From positions 10,749,439-10,813,438 of the forward strand of contig OZ024789.1 of assembly GCA_964017065.1 (NCBI GenBank): a stretch of DNA of 64,000 nt, read 5' to 3'. This document shows positions 34,732 to 47,066 of the stretch, piece by piece. This DNA comes from Haliclona indistincta (taxonomy: Eukaryota; Porifera; Demospongiae; Haplosclerida; Chalinidae). Position numbers and translations under genes: made by a program. Positions within the stretch are counted from its first letter, which is position 1, and each line of letters opens with the position of its first letter. Under the pieces are notes generated by a model, which was not told the origin of the DNA, ran no database searches, and saw only the letters and a program-made list of their open reading frames with translations.

Positions 34732-36790
34732 GGCACTCGCGTGTTTTATTGTAACGGAAATGAGGTCCTGAACCATGTCAAGTAGCTATTGGACAAGAAG
34801 AAAATTAAAATTAGTATGTGCAATGAATCAATTCTTGCAATATCTTTTGTTGAGACTTCTTAAGGCTGTTGAACAAGGTCTCAAACTTTTACTTGAACTA
34901 CCACCGAGCAGAATCAATAACACACAGAGACTGGAAGTATTGACAAGTGCATTTAAAATAATTATGATATCAAAATTGAATGATTCAGAACAAGACTTTG
35001 TAGAGGTAAAGTAGAATCAGCAATAATCAATAGAGATGATAAAATTGTTTTCAGATTACTATAAAAGTCGTTGACACAGTTCCAATTGATGAGGTAATAA
35101 TACTAAGTGTAACGTTAACTTGCTGATTGGTAGAACTTAAACAATAATTATACTAAAAGAGTGATCCAGAGCCATTTTTGTTGTCCGTTCTGGATATGAT
35201 AGCTCTTGGTCTTGAAAGCAATGACAGTGTTATCTCAACAGCACTGAGTATTCACTCTCAAAACAGCAAATGTTTGTTAGTGTAGTTTAATTGCACACAC
35301 AAAATTGAAGTGTTGTTGTGTATTACTGCAGTTTTGAGAGTGAGGGAAGTGATTCCTGGCAGTGGTCGAGTACTGGGAATACAGGTTGACAATAACTACA
35401 TTAGTATGCTTACCAGTAAACTAACAGAGAATGTGACCATACTTTTTGACTTGCCTTCAAGAATGAACAATGACATAGTTATTTGTGTATTTGTGGACTT
35501 GAGATAAATTTTTAGCTATGCAAAGCTCAATCAGAACACGTCTTGTCTTGATCATAATTATTATGCAGTGGTGGAGTCAATAAGACCAAGTTTTGGAATA
35601 CCATGGCGGAATATGAGAACGGCTCAGTAATGTGCTCATGTAACCATCTCACACACTTTGCTATTCTTCTAAGTACTGGTGTAGAGGTATGTGTTGGCTA
35701 CTATTCTGACATTTGTACTACAAAAGAATTATAACCCTGTTGTCAAACATGATTATAATATTGCATTTCTTTTACTTCATGTATGATAGGCTTTTTTGGA
35801 ACATGCGTAACTACATTCACTGTATGTTGTGTGCCAACTTGATTGCTGCCCAACTCGTGTTTGTAGTGGGTGTGGAGAGAACTGAGAATGAGGTAAAGAG
35901 TGTCCTCCTGTCCTCTCACTGATCATTCACTCTCCTTGAACACAGGCTGTCTGTTCAGCCATTGCTGTGTTGCTCCACTACCTGTTCCTGGTGGTGTTCA
36001 TGTGGATGCTAATGGAGGGTGTGGTTTTGTACTTAGTATTAGTCAAATTGTTTGTCAAGCACCAATCAAGCTTTACTTTATTGCTTTTACAAGCTATGGT
36101 TAGAATAATGTGTGGCTCGATAGCTACAAGATAATGTATATTCAGGAATCCCATTTTATACACGTGATTGATAGTGCCTCTCGTATTCCTGATAATATCG
36201 GACACCATTATGGACAACAAAATGCTCAAAATGGAGAACTACTAGCGTATTTTCATCTCTGCCAGTATAGGTAATTTTAATTGTTGAATTTAATGCTCAA
36301 TGCTGATTTATCAATTGTGTACATGTATACAAATTCGTCCAACAAGAGTTTAAATTTAGTGGATGAGCACATCTATGCTAACAGAGTAGCTTTGGGTACA
36401 CTTGATTCAGCTAAAGGCTGATTTTCATTGTAACATGACACAGAAATAAACGTTATTTTTTACAATTATTCATATTACTGTATTGCTTGCATTGGTGCGG
36501 CTACTGTGTGACATTGTAAGCCAGCCTACGTATATACAGCTGTTGGCTATTGTCAATGCATACCAAATCAGTTTGTTCACTCATGTCTACGATGTTGAAC
36601 AAATTGATTCTTTTCGCATGATTGCACCAAATAGTTGTTATGAAGTATTCCTAGAAGCTACTCAGTAGAGTTCCTAGAACTATATACTACATAATGAACT
36701 TAGCTGTACATTATTATACAGTGATGTTGTCTATTATTACTATTAAGCTTTTATAGATGGACAGTCAAAGAATTTTGAAGTCTATAAATG
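34732..36790 (+). pseudogene. P3: decayed adhesion-GPCR copy, exons 4-15 plus 20-21 remnants
   Basis: Exon 4 (34732-34813, Cys motif lost), exon 5 (about 34845-35006), exon 6 (35056-35094) and exon 7 (from about 35160) are present. Exon 8 (from 35331) is joined inside to exon 10 by a deletion that removes exon 9. Exon 11 (35570-35690) lacks its GCMTV segment but keeps CSCNHLTHFAIL. TM1 is mostly lost. Exon 13 (35790-35892), a damaged exon 14 (35947-36097), an exon 15 trace, an exon 20-like piece (36331-36410) and a terminal-exon trace near 36757 follow. It has many frameshifts and deletions and is certainly non-functional. Confidence 0.85.
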
Positions 36791-37183
36791 AAGTGATTCT
36801 CTTAATGCTGACAGTTTGACACTAGAATGGACAAACTATGCAGAAATAAAACTACCTATTTTTCAATAATACATGTACACGTGCAGTTTTGAATCATTGT
36901 TTCTGTGATAAGCACTAAGTGAGCATTATTTAGAAAAGGCGCAAAAATCAAAGTGATGCTTTATGACTTGCAACTACCTTCCTACGTCCGTATGACTATT
37001 GTAGTTATGCATGTTCGTTGTTACTTTAGCAGAAAGTAACAACAAACAACTTTAGCATAAGGTTGATTTAGCAGAAAGTTTTCAAAGCAGATAATTATGC
37101 TAAGGTTGGGGCGTGGTTAGCCCACACACATTCGAGAGAGAGAACCAGGAATTAACTATCAGTCGCTCGCAAACAACTCTGCT
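36791..37183. promoter_or_regulatory. Upstream region of gene 5 with conserved GC box
   Basis: Contains GGGGCGTGGTTAGCCCAC at about 37108-37125, 60-75 bases before the ATG. The same string occurs at about 53451-53468 before gene 8, within otherwise diverged flanks. The core resembles Sp1/KLF (GT-box) sites. It is a likely core-promoter element; no TATA box is evident. Confidence 0.45.
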
Positions 37184-37345
37184 ATGCCGGCGAGCGCTGG
37201 GCTGGTGTTTGTTTTGTTCGCTATCTGTTTCGTTTCTTTGAGTCATGCGCAGCCTGGATCAAAAGACATCAATATTACGTGAGAATGCATTCAGTGACGC
37301 CATGCCGCATGGTGCTCTTGAAAATTGTGATGACTTGCACTGATA

Positions 37346-37618
37346 CTGCAGGCCCGGCGCACCCAACAGGGCAGACCCGGCACGTGCCGGACCAATAATT
37401 TTGGGCCACGATTATACAAAATCACTTTTCTTACGTTGCCACGAGCAAAACTGTGGCCATTGTCGCTCTACGAGTCAGTATAAACTTGTTTCGTAGACAG
37501 AGACTTTCGTCACACGCGACCAAAATAGCGAACAAATTACAAAGGGGCGGAGTCATACGCAATAAATATGAATATTAATGAGCTGCCGGTCCAATGAAAA
37601 TTTGCTTCCGCCGGGCCT
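37346..37618. mobile_element. Insertion of 273 bp in intron 1 of gene 5, 9-bp target duplication
   Basis: GCACTGATA flanks it on both sides (37337-37345 and 37619-37627). Short inverted ends AGGCCCGGCG and CGCCGGGCCT are seen, the left one preceded by CTGC. The insertion sits immediately before the exon 2 acceptor, so the transposon end now supplies the sequence ahead of the AG. A 9-bp duplication would suit a Mutator-like element, but the inverted repeats are short. Confidence 0.6.
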
Positions 37619-39736
37619 GCACTGATAGGTTTGGTCTCGTGTATACCACTACGGTCAGTGCACATGATGTAGCTATAGGATGCAAGGATTCTCTCCCTAC
37701 TGTCAAACTGAGCTTGAGAAAGAGAGAGAGTATGAACATGGATCCTAAAGACTGGAAAACAGTTCGAATCTATTCAGGTAATTTGAACTGATGAAGTTTA
37801 GCTTTTTACTTTTATACAACTTTTAAAAGGCAATTGTAGTGACCAGATGCAGACAATAACAGTGAATGATGTCGAAAATGAAGGAAGAGAAAGATATGAG
37901 TTCAGGATTGAGCTAAGTGTTGGTAGTCCCTGTCATTGTGTTACACCAATTGGCTCCTTTGGACTTGTAAAAAAATGGAATAATAGTGATGCATTGTGCA
38001 ATGCATCTGTCAGTAGCCCGTATGTTCTTTGTGCTTCAGACTCACAAAATGTAACTTACACAACTAAACGGTTCAAAATATCAGATGGTGTAATAACAGG
38101 GAATGCTAGTAACTGTAATCAGCACAGTGATGAAGATTTTAGCCACATCCCAACCTATTGTCCTGAAAGCAGCACAGCATCTACCATTGATTCTTCATCA
38201 TTCAATCCAACTACTACCTCTTTTAGCTCTTCGGTACTCACAACCACACCAGCCTTCAACATTACCCCGTCACTGACATCAACATCAATAACTGCCAACC
38301 TCACCAGTTCAGTCCAAATTGTAAACTCTACATCAGCACTAATCATCATTTCACTCACTTCAACAAAAAATCTCTCTTTATCTTCATCTATGATCGTCAC
38401 TCCTACTTCTACATCAGCCATTTTTACAACAACTGTTTTGCCTTCTCTCACATCCACTCAAATCATGACCAGTACTTTATCATCGTCAGCAGTACCAAGT
38501 CCTACTCCAGAAATATTCTGTTCTGAAGACGGGATTTGGAAGCAGACAATAGCTTGTACATCTACCACACTACAAGTCTGTTCACCTGATCATAAGACAA
38601 ATGGTTAGTATCAATATACACTATATAGCTGACCATAATTGGGCATTAATAAGGAACTTTACGCATCCTCTGGAATTGCTTGTTGTTGATTTTAAAATCA
38701 AAATATTTTGTATTTAGGTACTCGTGAATGTTATTGTAATGGTACATGGGGACCTGAACCATGTCAAGCAACTATTGGACAAGTAGAGAAATTGGTATGT
38801 GTAATGAATAGAGTTTGCTGTATATTACGTTTCTTGTCATTATTTAGATTTCAGATGAAAATGTTGAACTAGGCCTTGAGTTGTTACTTGAGATACCACC
38901 TAAAGCCATCAACAACACTCAGAGACTGGATGTGTTGAAACGTGCTTTCAAAACAATATCAGACTTGGATGAACAATTGAACAAGTCTTTTCTACAGGTA
39001 TAGCTATACCAACATTCTTAGAAACTGTTTGACAATTAACTTTAGACAGCTATAAAGATTGTTGACAAAAGCCCAATTGAGGTATTATAATTATAAACAA
39101 TAATTTATCTATAATAATTATTATTATAATTGCTGATTTTTGATCACGCATTGCATCGCATGAATTCTACAGAGTGATCCAGAACCATTGTTGTTGTCTA
39201 TTCTGGATATGATAGCTCTTGGTCTTGAAAGTAATGACACTATCTCAACAGCTGAGGAATCCATAGGTTTGTTTGTTTGTTCAATGATGACACAAAAATG
39301 AAGTGTTTTTGTGTATTACTGCAGTGTTGAGAGTGAGGGAAGTGTTTCCTGGCAGTGGTCGTGTACTGGGAATACAGGTTGATATCAACTACATTAGTCT
39401 GCCTGGAGAACTGTTTGAGAACTTGAATGAATCAGGTATTAAAAACAATAAAAGACATGTACACGTTTAAACTGGAACCTTTTTAGAGCTTGTGGCATCT
39501 TTCTATTTTGAAAACATATCTCATCTGCTTCCAGGAAGAAAGTAAAACCAATCAGCATACACATGCAATTGACAAATTAAACTTGACAGCTTTCGATCGA
39601 TGTCTGTTTGTTTTTTCAATTCAGCCTGATTTCTCCAGTTATCTCATCCATTCTCAGCTGCACTGATTGTCGTACCAGCAACCTAACAGAGAATGTGACC
39701 ATACTCTTTGACTTGCCTCCAAGAATGAACAATAAT

Positions 39737-40966
39737 TAGGGAGACACGGTAGTGTCTCCCTATGTAGGGTTGAACGAGAAAACAAGATGGCGGCTACATA
39801 CAATGTATTAGCGTTCAAACGCTGGTATTTCGCCTGGTGATGAATTTTATACGTCCAAAGACACTTAAATCTGCTACCTGGCGTTGCCCCATCTTACAGT
39901 AGCAAGGAGATTGCTCGAGATTGTTACTAAAGTGACGAACCTGGAAACAGTGAAAATCGAGTTTCGTCATCTTCGTTTTCTTCTTTCTTCTTCTTTCTTT
40001 CTTTCTTTCTTCCACTCGCCTAGCACCTTTACGTGAGCAGTGCCGAGACCAAAACACCCACGAACAGTCGTGAAATTCTCCTGGCATGTGCCTTTTGAAC
40101 TTAGTTTTTAGCGAAACGGCGATATAAATATCGCGATTTCTCGATCGTGATCCATTGCCAGCTAAGTGTTAGACGCCATTAAGTGATTGCGCAATACGCA
40201 CGTGACCAAGCTGTGGTTAGCGCACGTGACCAAGCACAGCTTGAGTATCGCCACGCCGTATAGATCACGGAGAACACATATTTGTCTGGAGTCTTCGAAG
40301 AATGGTAAGCTAGCAAGCACAGAATCACCATTCTGCCTTGCCAGGTAATTATAACATCCGTAAACAAGTGTGGGCGGGGCTCGTATGCACTGTATTCATG
40401 CATGCGTAGGCGAGCTGATATCTACAGCATAACAATTATTTAGCTACAAGTTTAAAATTGTTAATAATAAAGAAAAGCCATCAACAACAGGAAAACCAAA
40501 CCAATGGTGGAAACAAAGATGGCACAGTAATTGCATGATATTGAATTGAACTGTACTTCACTGAAAAAGAAAAAAGGACACAAACAAGAAAATTAAAAAG
40601 ATTTCTATCGAAATCAAAGGGATGTAGGGTTGTGAAATCTACCACTGGTCAACAATGTAAACTAACAAGGAACAAGCATGGAATGGTAACACGATTGACT
40701 TGCTAACAGACCATAGATCCCTACATCAGTGGCTGTACATAAGCTGTCACAAGCTGAATGCACGTCAGGTGTCAGTCAACAGCAACAAGCTAAGCTGAAC
40801 TAGCTATAGCCAACTACAGCAGCCACTGATGTAGGGATCTATGGTCTGTTAGCAAGTCAATCGTGTTACCATTCCATGCTTGTTCCTTGTTAGTTTACAT
40901 TGTTGACCAGTGGTAGATTTCACAACCCTACATCCCTTTGATTTCGATAGAAATCTTTTTAATTTT
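39737..40966. mobile_element. Element V/H copy inserted in exon 10 of gene 5
   Basis: It begins with a perfect hairpin TAGGGAGACACGG/TAGTGTCTCCCTA and ends ...GATAGAAATCTTTTTAATTTT. AATAAT occurs on both sides (39731-39736 and 40967-40972), a probable target duplication. The last third is a long hairpin: about 165 bases (40590-40735) are repeated in reverse at 40820-40966 with a spacer of about 90 bases. The same 1.2-kb unit is in intron 3 of gene 7, so it moves as one piece. No protein is encoded. Confidence 0.8.
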
Positions 40967-42823
40967 AATAATATAGTTGAATGTGTGTTTGTTGACTTGA
41001 GGTACAGTAAAGCTATTAGGAATCTGATACAAAGCTTATTTTCTTATACAGCAATGGAGTCAATAAGACCAATTTCTGGAATACCAGTGGATGCATGACA
41101 GTGGAATATGAGAACGGCTCAGTAATGTGTTCATGTAACCATCTCACACACTTTGCCATTCTTCTAAGTCCTGGTACAGAGGTATATGTAACTAGAAAAC
41201 ACAATGAATGTTATTATAGCTATTGGCTACATATCCTCTTAACTAGATTCCTACTGTACATCAGAAAGTGCTGACAGTGATAGGACAAGTGTTTGTGTCT
41301 ATCTCACTGGTGTTCCTTTTGCTTACTATCCTGACGTTTGTACTACAAAAGTTAGTCAAAGACTATGATGTTTATGCATTTGTTGTCACTTACTCACTGT
41401 AATATTTACTAATAGATCTCTGTGGAACATGCGTAACTACATTCACTGTATGTTGTGTGCCAACTTGATTGCTGCCCAGCTCGTGTTTGTAGTGGGTGTT
41501 GAGAGAACTGAGAATAAGGTAAAGAGTGTCCTCCTGTCCTCTCACTGTTAATCTGCTCTCCTGCAAACAGGCTGTCTGTTCAGCCATTGCTGTGTTGCTC
41601 CACTACCTGTTCCTGGTGGTGTTCATGTGGATGCTGATGGAGGGTGTGGTCTTATACGTGAAACTAGTAATGGTTTTCATCAAACACCACAAGCGCTACA
41701 TTGTTGCTTTCACTGTAGCTAGTTATGGTCAGCAACTATCTGTAAAATTACACATAATTATACTAGTATTTCTACTGCAGGTATTCCATTAGTATACATG
41801 GCTCTTGTTGTTCCTCTCGGCTTCTTGGTCAATACTGATGATATTGGTAATCATTATGGACAATACAATACAACCAGTGGAGAGTTGTTGGCGTACGTAA
41901 TTAATTTAAAAATAATTTTGAACATCGAATTATTTTTTAATTTTATATTAGGTGCTGGCTTCATTATGATACGCATTTTATTTGGGCATTCATATCTCCA
42001 GTGATACTTATAATCTTGGTCTGGTAGTTGTATTTGTGATAACTTACTTTGGAATTTTCCACGGTCTTCAGGTCAATGTTGGGTTTCTAATCATGGCTCT
42101 TGTCATAATGTATAGGCACTTGAAGAAACAAGAAAAGAAGTCTGAAGTAGATTCAGCCAAGTAAGAGAAAATGTGCATAACTTTTACATCATAATAAAAT
42201 TCATTTTCTCACAGGCATTGGATAAAGGTGGTCATTACATTGGTAGTTGTGATGGGTATAGCATGGATTGGTAATGTGCTCTTCTTTGATGTCAACCTAA
42301 TCTTCATCGCCTACATCATGACCATCTTCATTGCTGGTCAAGGAATAATCATATTCATCTTGTTTGTACCTGTATCAAAGCAGGTTTGTACCAAAATCAT
42401 CTTTCATTGCAAATTCATTTCTCTGGTGATGAACAGGTAAGAGATGCCTATTCAAATTGGTGGAGAATCAAGAAACAGCAGTCATCATTCCTCAGCAAGG
42501 TTTTTTCATCTAAAAGCTCAGCATTACCAGTATCGGTGAGTATAGTGACAGACAGCAAGTAGGCTATTCCATATGATTCACTGCATGTGTATCATTATAC
42601 AACAGGCAATGTCTTCTAACAAAAACTCCAAGAATGAAAATATCTATGTCAATAGAATAGCCCTGCATACATTTGATTCATCAGGTACAAAGCATTATTT
42701 GAGACACAAAGCTTAGTTTGAACACATTTCTCATCCTCAGAAAAATGCAGCTATGACACCTTGAAGAATGATTCCTTCAACAGCAATTTTCAAGTCGATG
42801 CAGAAAAGACCACCCTTAATTGA

Positions 42824-43248
42824 ATATACTCATAATAAACTCATGAGATATTGTAACTTTGTTGTTAATTTTATTTGCCACTAAACGGTTAACCGCCAAT
42901 TTCAAGTGAGCATTTGATAACGACATATTTAAATAATTGCCATCGACCAGACTCACATGGGTGGGGCTAAAACGACATTTTTGTGGTGAAGTGCAGTAGA
43001 CCGCAAGCGTTACTCACTGAGATTGGAGCTAGCTAGAATCACACATTGATGAAAGAATTTGCTGTGCATTGTTGATAGTGTTGTATTTTCAGACTATTCA
43101 AAGTAGTAAAAGTCAAAAAGCATGCAGTTGCCTTTCTTGTCTCATTATTAACATCACTACCAGTAATACATGATTTTGCAGTAAAATTCTGTGCAGTCTT
43201 GTAAGTGTTCCATGGATGAACATTAATTTTATATTCAAACAATAATTA
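42824..43248. other. Gene 5 3' flank with a relic promoter of a lost type III receptor
   Basis: Near 42955-43060 the sequence (GGGTGGGGCTAAAACGAC, then GTGCAGTAGACCGCAAGCGTTA, then a GATGAAAGA start-like motif) matches the region just upstream of and across the gene 7 start (44430-44530). Similar sequence follows gene 8 (57835-57930). The exons that should follow are missing, so this is an orphan promoter and broken exon 1. Confidence 0.5.
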
Positions 43249-44290
43249 GGTCAACACTGACGATGCTGGTAATCATTATGGACAATACAATACTACTAGT
43301 GGACACCCAGTGGCGTAAGTGGAAAATATTCTCATCTCTCATGACCTGAGATTACTTTTAATGCCGTATTAGGTGCTGGCTACGATATGATACACATTTT
43401 GTTTGGGCATTCACATCTCCAGTGATAATTATAATTTTGGTCTGTTTGCCTACCTGTGATTTGTAAAATAGCGCATTCCTCTCCTGTTTGTGTTCAGGTC
43501 AATGTTGGGTTTCTTATCATGGCTCTTGTCATAATGTGTCGACATTTGAAGAAACAGGAAAATAAATCTGAACCAGATTCACCAAAGTAATAAGAGAGCA
43601 TGTATTTTTTAGCTCACTACAAAATTTATATGCATCTCTAGACACTGGATAAGGGTGGTCATTTTATGGTAGTTGTGATGGGTATAGCATGGATTGGTAA
43701 TGTGCTCTTCTTTGATGTCAATTTAATCTTTGTTGCCTACATCATGACCATCTTCATTGCTGGTCAAGGAATCATCATATTCATCTTGTTTGTACCTCTC
43801 TTAAAGCAGGTGTGTACCTACATCATTGCTCTCTTCACATAAAAAAACACACAGACACACACACATAGACAGACACGAACGCATAACCCTCGCGCATACT
43901 GCGCACGGGTAAAAACATTTAAACCAAAATTTACAGGTCAAAGATGCTTATTCAAAAATGGTGGAGAAACCAGATACAGCAGTCATCATTTCTCTGCAAG
44001 GTGTTTACAACTAAAAGTTCAGCGTTACAATTATCTTTGAGTACAGTAACCAGGCTACACTGTATGATTTTATTATTATGTGAAAGGCAATTTCTTCCAA
44101 CAAAAACTCTAATAATAATGGAAATATTTATGTCAAAGCTCTTGATACAAATGATTCGTTAGGTAAGGTACCATACACAAAGCTTTTACCTATCTGGTCC
44201 ACAATTCTCACCCTCAGAAAACAACCTAGTCACTTTGAAGAAAGATTCCTTGGACAGCAGCAATTTCTTGTTGATTCAGAAAAGAATACA
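43249..44290 (+). pseudogene. Gene 6: 3' receptor remnant, exons 15-21 only
   Basis: Blocks: part of exon 15 (43249-43314), exon 16 (43373-43438), 17 (43498-43587), 18 (43642-43809), 19 (43937-44035), 20 (44087-44161) and a terminal exon from 44218. Exon 18 has lost one base in TM6 (reads GTCATTTTATGGTAG, giving a stop). The exon 15-16 junction and intron match gene 9 best. Everything from exon 1 to TM3 is gone. It lies behind the relic promoter, so together they mark a receptor gene whose middle was deleted. Confidence 0.8.
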
Positions 44291-45750
44291 CTCAATATGC
44301 TTGAGATAATGTTCTATTTTGTAAGATAATCTTTCAATTTGAATTTGCCGCTAATGGTCAACCGCCAATTTTAAGTGAGCATTATTTAGATAAAGGCGCC
44401 AACTATGAATGTGCTTATTGATCACTAATTGTCGATGGGTGGGGCTTAACGATTAGTGTCTACATTCTTACGGAGTGCAGTAGACTGCAATCGTTAGATC
44501 GGAACGTTAACTGAGGTCGTGCAATGATGAAGACTCTTGCTGCCATCTACTTTGCAATGGCGTTGTCTTGTCAGACTGATTACGAATTCGCCATGGGCCA
44601 TGCCTCGGAGCAAGTCGAAGTATCGTGAGTAGAATCACTGCCGCGAGAAACTGTTTAACAATTTGCATTTTAGATTTGATCTCAGTCTCAAATATACCAC
44701 ATTGGGATCGTGCAGTAATCATTCTCGTCCTACAGTTGTATTTAGCACAAGCCACAGGACGACACAGATGGAAAATAAATTTTCAGATTGGACTCCGTTG
44801 CTGGTTTACACAGGTGACTAATTATAGATGATGATCTTCTAAAACATGATTTTTTCAATGTGTATAGATTTAGGTTGTAACTTTCACCAAGTTATTACAC
44901 TACTTGTTGAAATAAATGGTGTGGGTAGTGATCGATACAAATTCAGAGTTCAGCTCAGTTGTGCTGATCCTTGTCACTGTGTTACAATCGGTAGAGTGTC
45001 TGAGCCTTTCAGTGAAAGCATACGTGATAAGTGGGATGACCTTTGGAATGATCAAGACATGCTCTGTGCAAATGCTAATAAATCAAAAAGTTTTGAATCT
45101 GAACAATTTAAATTGCAAAATCGGCCATAGAACCGACTGAATCTGAAATGGATTATTCATGTACTATTGGAAGTGATTGTCAAGATGGTATCATTTTTCC
45201 TGCCTCGTACTCTGCTTGTGTTGCTACGACGTCACTTGTCTTCTTTACCACACCAACTCCACTCTTCACAAGCATCTCCTCAACAGTTAACATGTCTTCC
45301 ACAATAGCAATGCCAACTTTCAACCTCACAAGTTTGTTTCAATTCGTAAACTCTACATCAGCAATCATCATTCCTTCATCTACTGAATCTTTCAGTATTT
45401 CACTCACTTCAACAGATAATCTGTCTTCATCTATTATATTCACTCCCACTTCTACATCAGCCATTTTTACATCAACGGTTTCGCCTTCTCACACACCAAC
45501 TCAAATCATGAGAAGTACTTTATCATTGTCAGGAGTACCAAGTCCTACTCCAAAAATATTTTGTTCTGATGACGGGATTTGGAAGCAGACCAAAGCTTGT
45601 ACAACTATACTACACTGCAAGTCTGTTCACCTGATCATAAGACAGATGGTTAGTATAAATATACACAATATAGCTGACCATAATTGGGCATTAAGGAACT
45701 TTATGCATCCTCTGGAATTACTTGTTGTTGATTTTAAAAACAAAATTATT

Positions 45751-47066
45751 AGCCTAATAATTCAACCCTATGTAGGGTTGTAGGGTTGAACGAGACCCTA
45801 TGTAGGGTTCAACCCTACATAGGGTTGCTCTCATAGGGAACCCAACTCTCGTTCAACCCTATGTAGGGTTGAACGAGAAAACAAGATGGCGGCTACATAC
45901 AATGTATTAGCGTTCAAACGCTGATATTTCGCTTGGTCATGAATTGTATACGTTAAAAGACACTTAAATCTGCTCTCTGGCGTTGCCCCATCTTACAGTA
46001 GCAAGGAGATTGCTCGAAATTGTTACTAAAGTGACGAACCTGGAAACCGTGAAAATCGTGTTTCGTCATCTTCGTTTTCATCTTTCTTTCTTCTTTCTTC
46101 AGCGCGCCTAGCGCCTTTACGCGAGCAATGCCGAGACCAAAACACCCATGAAAAGTCATGAAATTCTTCTGGCAGGTGCCTTTTGAACTTAGTTTTTAGC
46201 GAAACGTCGATATAAATTCCGCGATTTCTCGATCGTGATCCATTGTCAGCTAAGTATTAGACGCCATTGATGTGATTGCGCAATACGCACGTGACCAAGC
46301 AGTGGTTAGCGCACGTGACCAAGCACTAGCTTGAGTATCGCCGCGCCTTATGGATCACGGAGAACACATACATGTATTTGTCTGGAGTCTTCGAAGAACG
46401 GTAAGCTCGTATAGGATCACCATTCTGCGCTTGTCAGATAATTACAACCGCCGTACATGTCTACAAACAATTGTGGGCGGGGCTCGTATCCACTGCATGC
46501 ATGTGTAGGCGAGCTGATATGTACAGCATAACAATTATTATTAGCTACAAGTTTAAAATTCTTAATAATAAAGAAAAGCCACCAACAACAGGAAAACTAA
46601 ACCAATGGTGGAAACAAAGACAGCTCAGTACGTGCATGATATTGAACTGCACTTCGCTGAAAAAGAAAAAAGGACACAAACAAGAAAATTAAAAAGATTT
46701 CTATCGAAATCAAAAGGATGTAGGGTTGTGAAATCTACCACTGGTCCACAATGTAAACTAACAAGGAACAAGCATGGAATGGTAACACGATTGACTTGCT
46801 AACAGACCATAGATCCCTACATCAGTGGCTGTACATAAGATCAATATTTTGTCACAAGCTGAATGCACGTTAGGTGTCAGTCAACAGCAACTAGCTGAAC
46901 TAGCTATAACCAACCACAGCAGCCACTGATGTAGGGATCTATGGTCTGTTAGCAAGTCAATCGTGTTACCATTCCATGCTTGTTCCTTGTTAGTTTACAT
47001 TGTGGACCAGTGGTAGATTTCACAACCCTACATCCTTTTGATTTCGATAGAAATCTTTTTAATTTT
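45751..47066. mobile_element. Element V/H copy in intron 3 of gene 7
   Basis: Nearly the whole unit seen at 39737-40966 is present, including AACAAGATGGCGGCTACATA, the (CTTT)n run and the long 3' hairpin (arms about 46685-46830 and 46920-47066). Its left end is rearranged into several opposed copies of CAACCCTATGTAGGGTTG, making a cluster of palindromes at 45765-45870. As it is intronic it need not harm the gene. Confidence 0.75.

Larger units (their letters stand above)
37184..42823 (+). pseudogene. Gene 5: adhesion GPCR, ectodomain type I, exon 10 split by a 1.23-kb insertion
   Basis: Exons: 37184-37278, 37629-37777, 37830-38603, 38718-38794, 38848-38997, 39046-39081, 39173-39266, 39325-39435, 39487-39541, 39625-39736 with 40967-41001, 41052-41181 (GPS), 41247-41350, 41415-41518, 41571-41727, 41781-41892, 41952-42018, 42072-42160, 42215-42383, 42437-42535, 42606-42684, 42741-42823. 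All frames agree, except that the mobile element puts a TAG directly after PRMNNN in the GAIN domain. Upstream of that it encodes a complete signal peptide (MPASAGLVFVLFAICFVSL), N-terminal domain, stalk and Cys module, so a secreted receptor-free ectodomain is possible. The tail is of the second kind (SYDTLKNDSFNSNF). Intron 1 also carries an insertion. Confidence 0.85.

Noticed and set aside
38155..38457. Antisense open frame of 100 residues opposite the gene 5 stalk
   Set aside because: It mirrors the low-complexity Ser/Thr codons of exon 3, recurs at the same place in other copies, and has no independent support.
46471..46802. Lys-rich open frames (KEKRTQTRKLKRF)
   Set aside because: They lie in element V/H and its long hairpin; the other copy of the element at 40.5 kb does not keep the frame.
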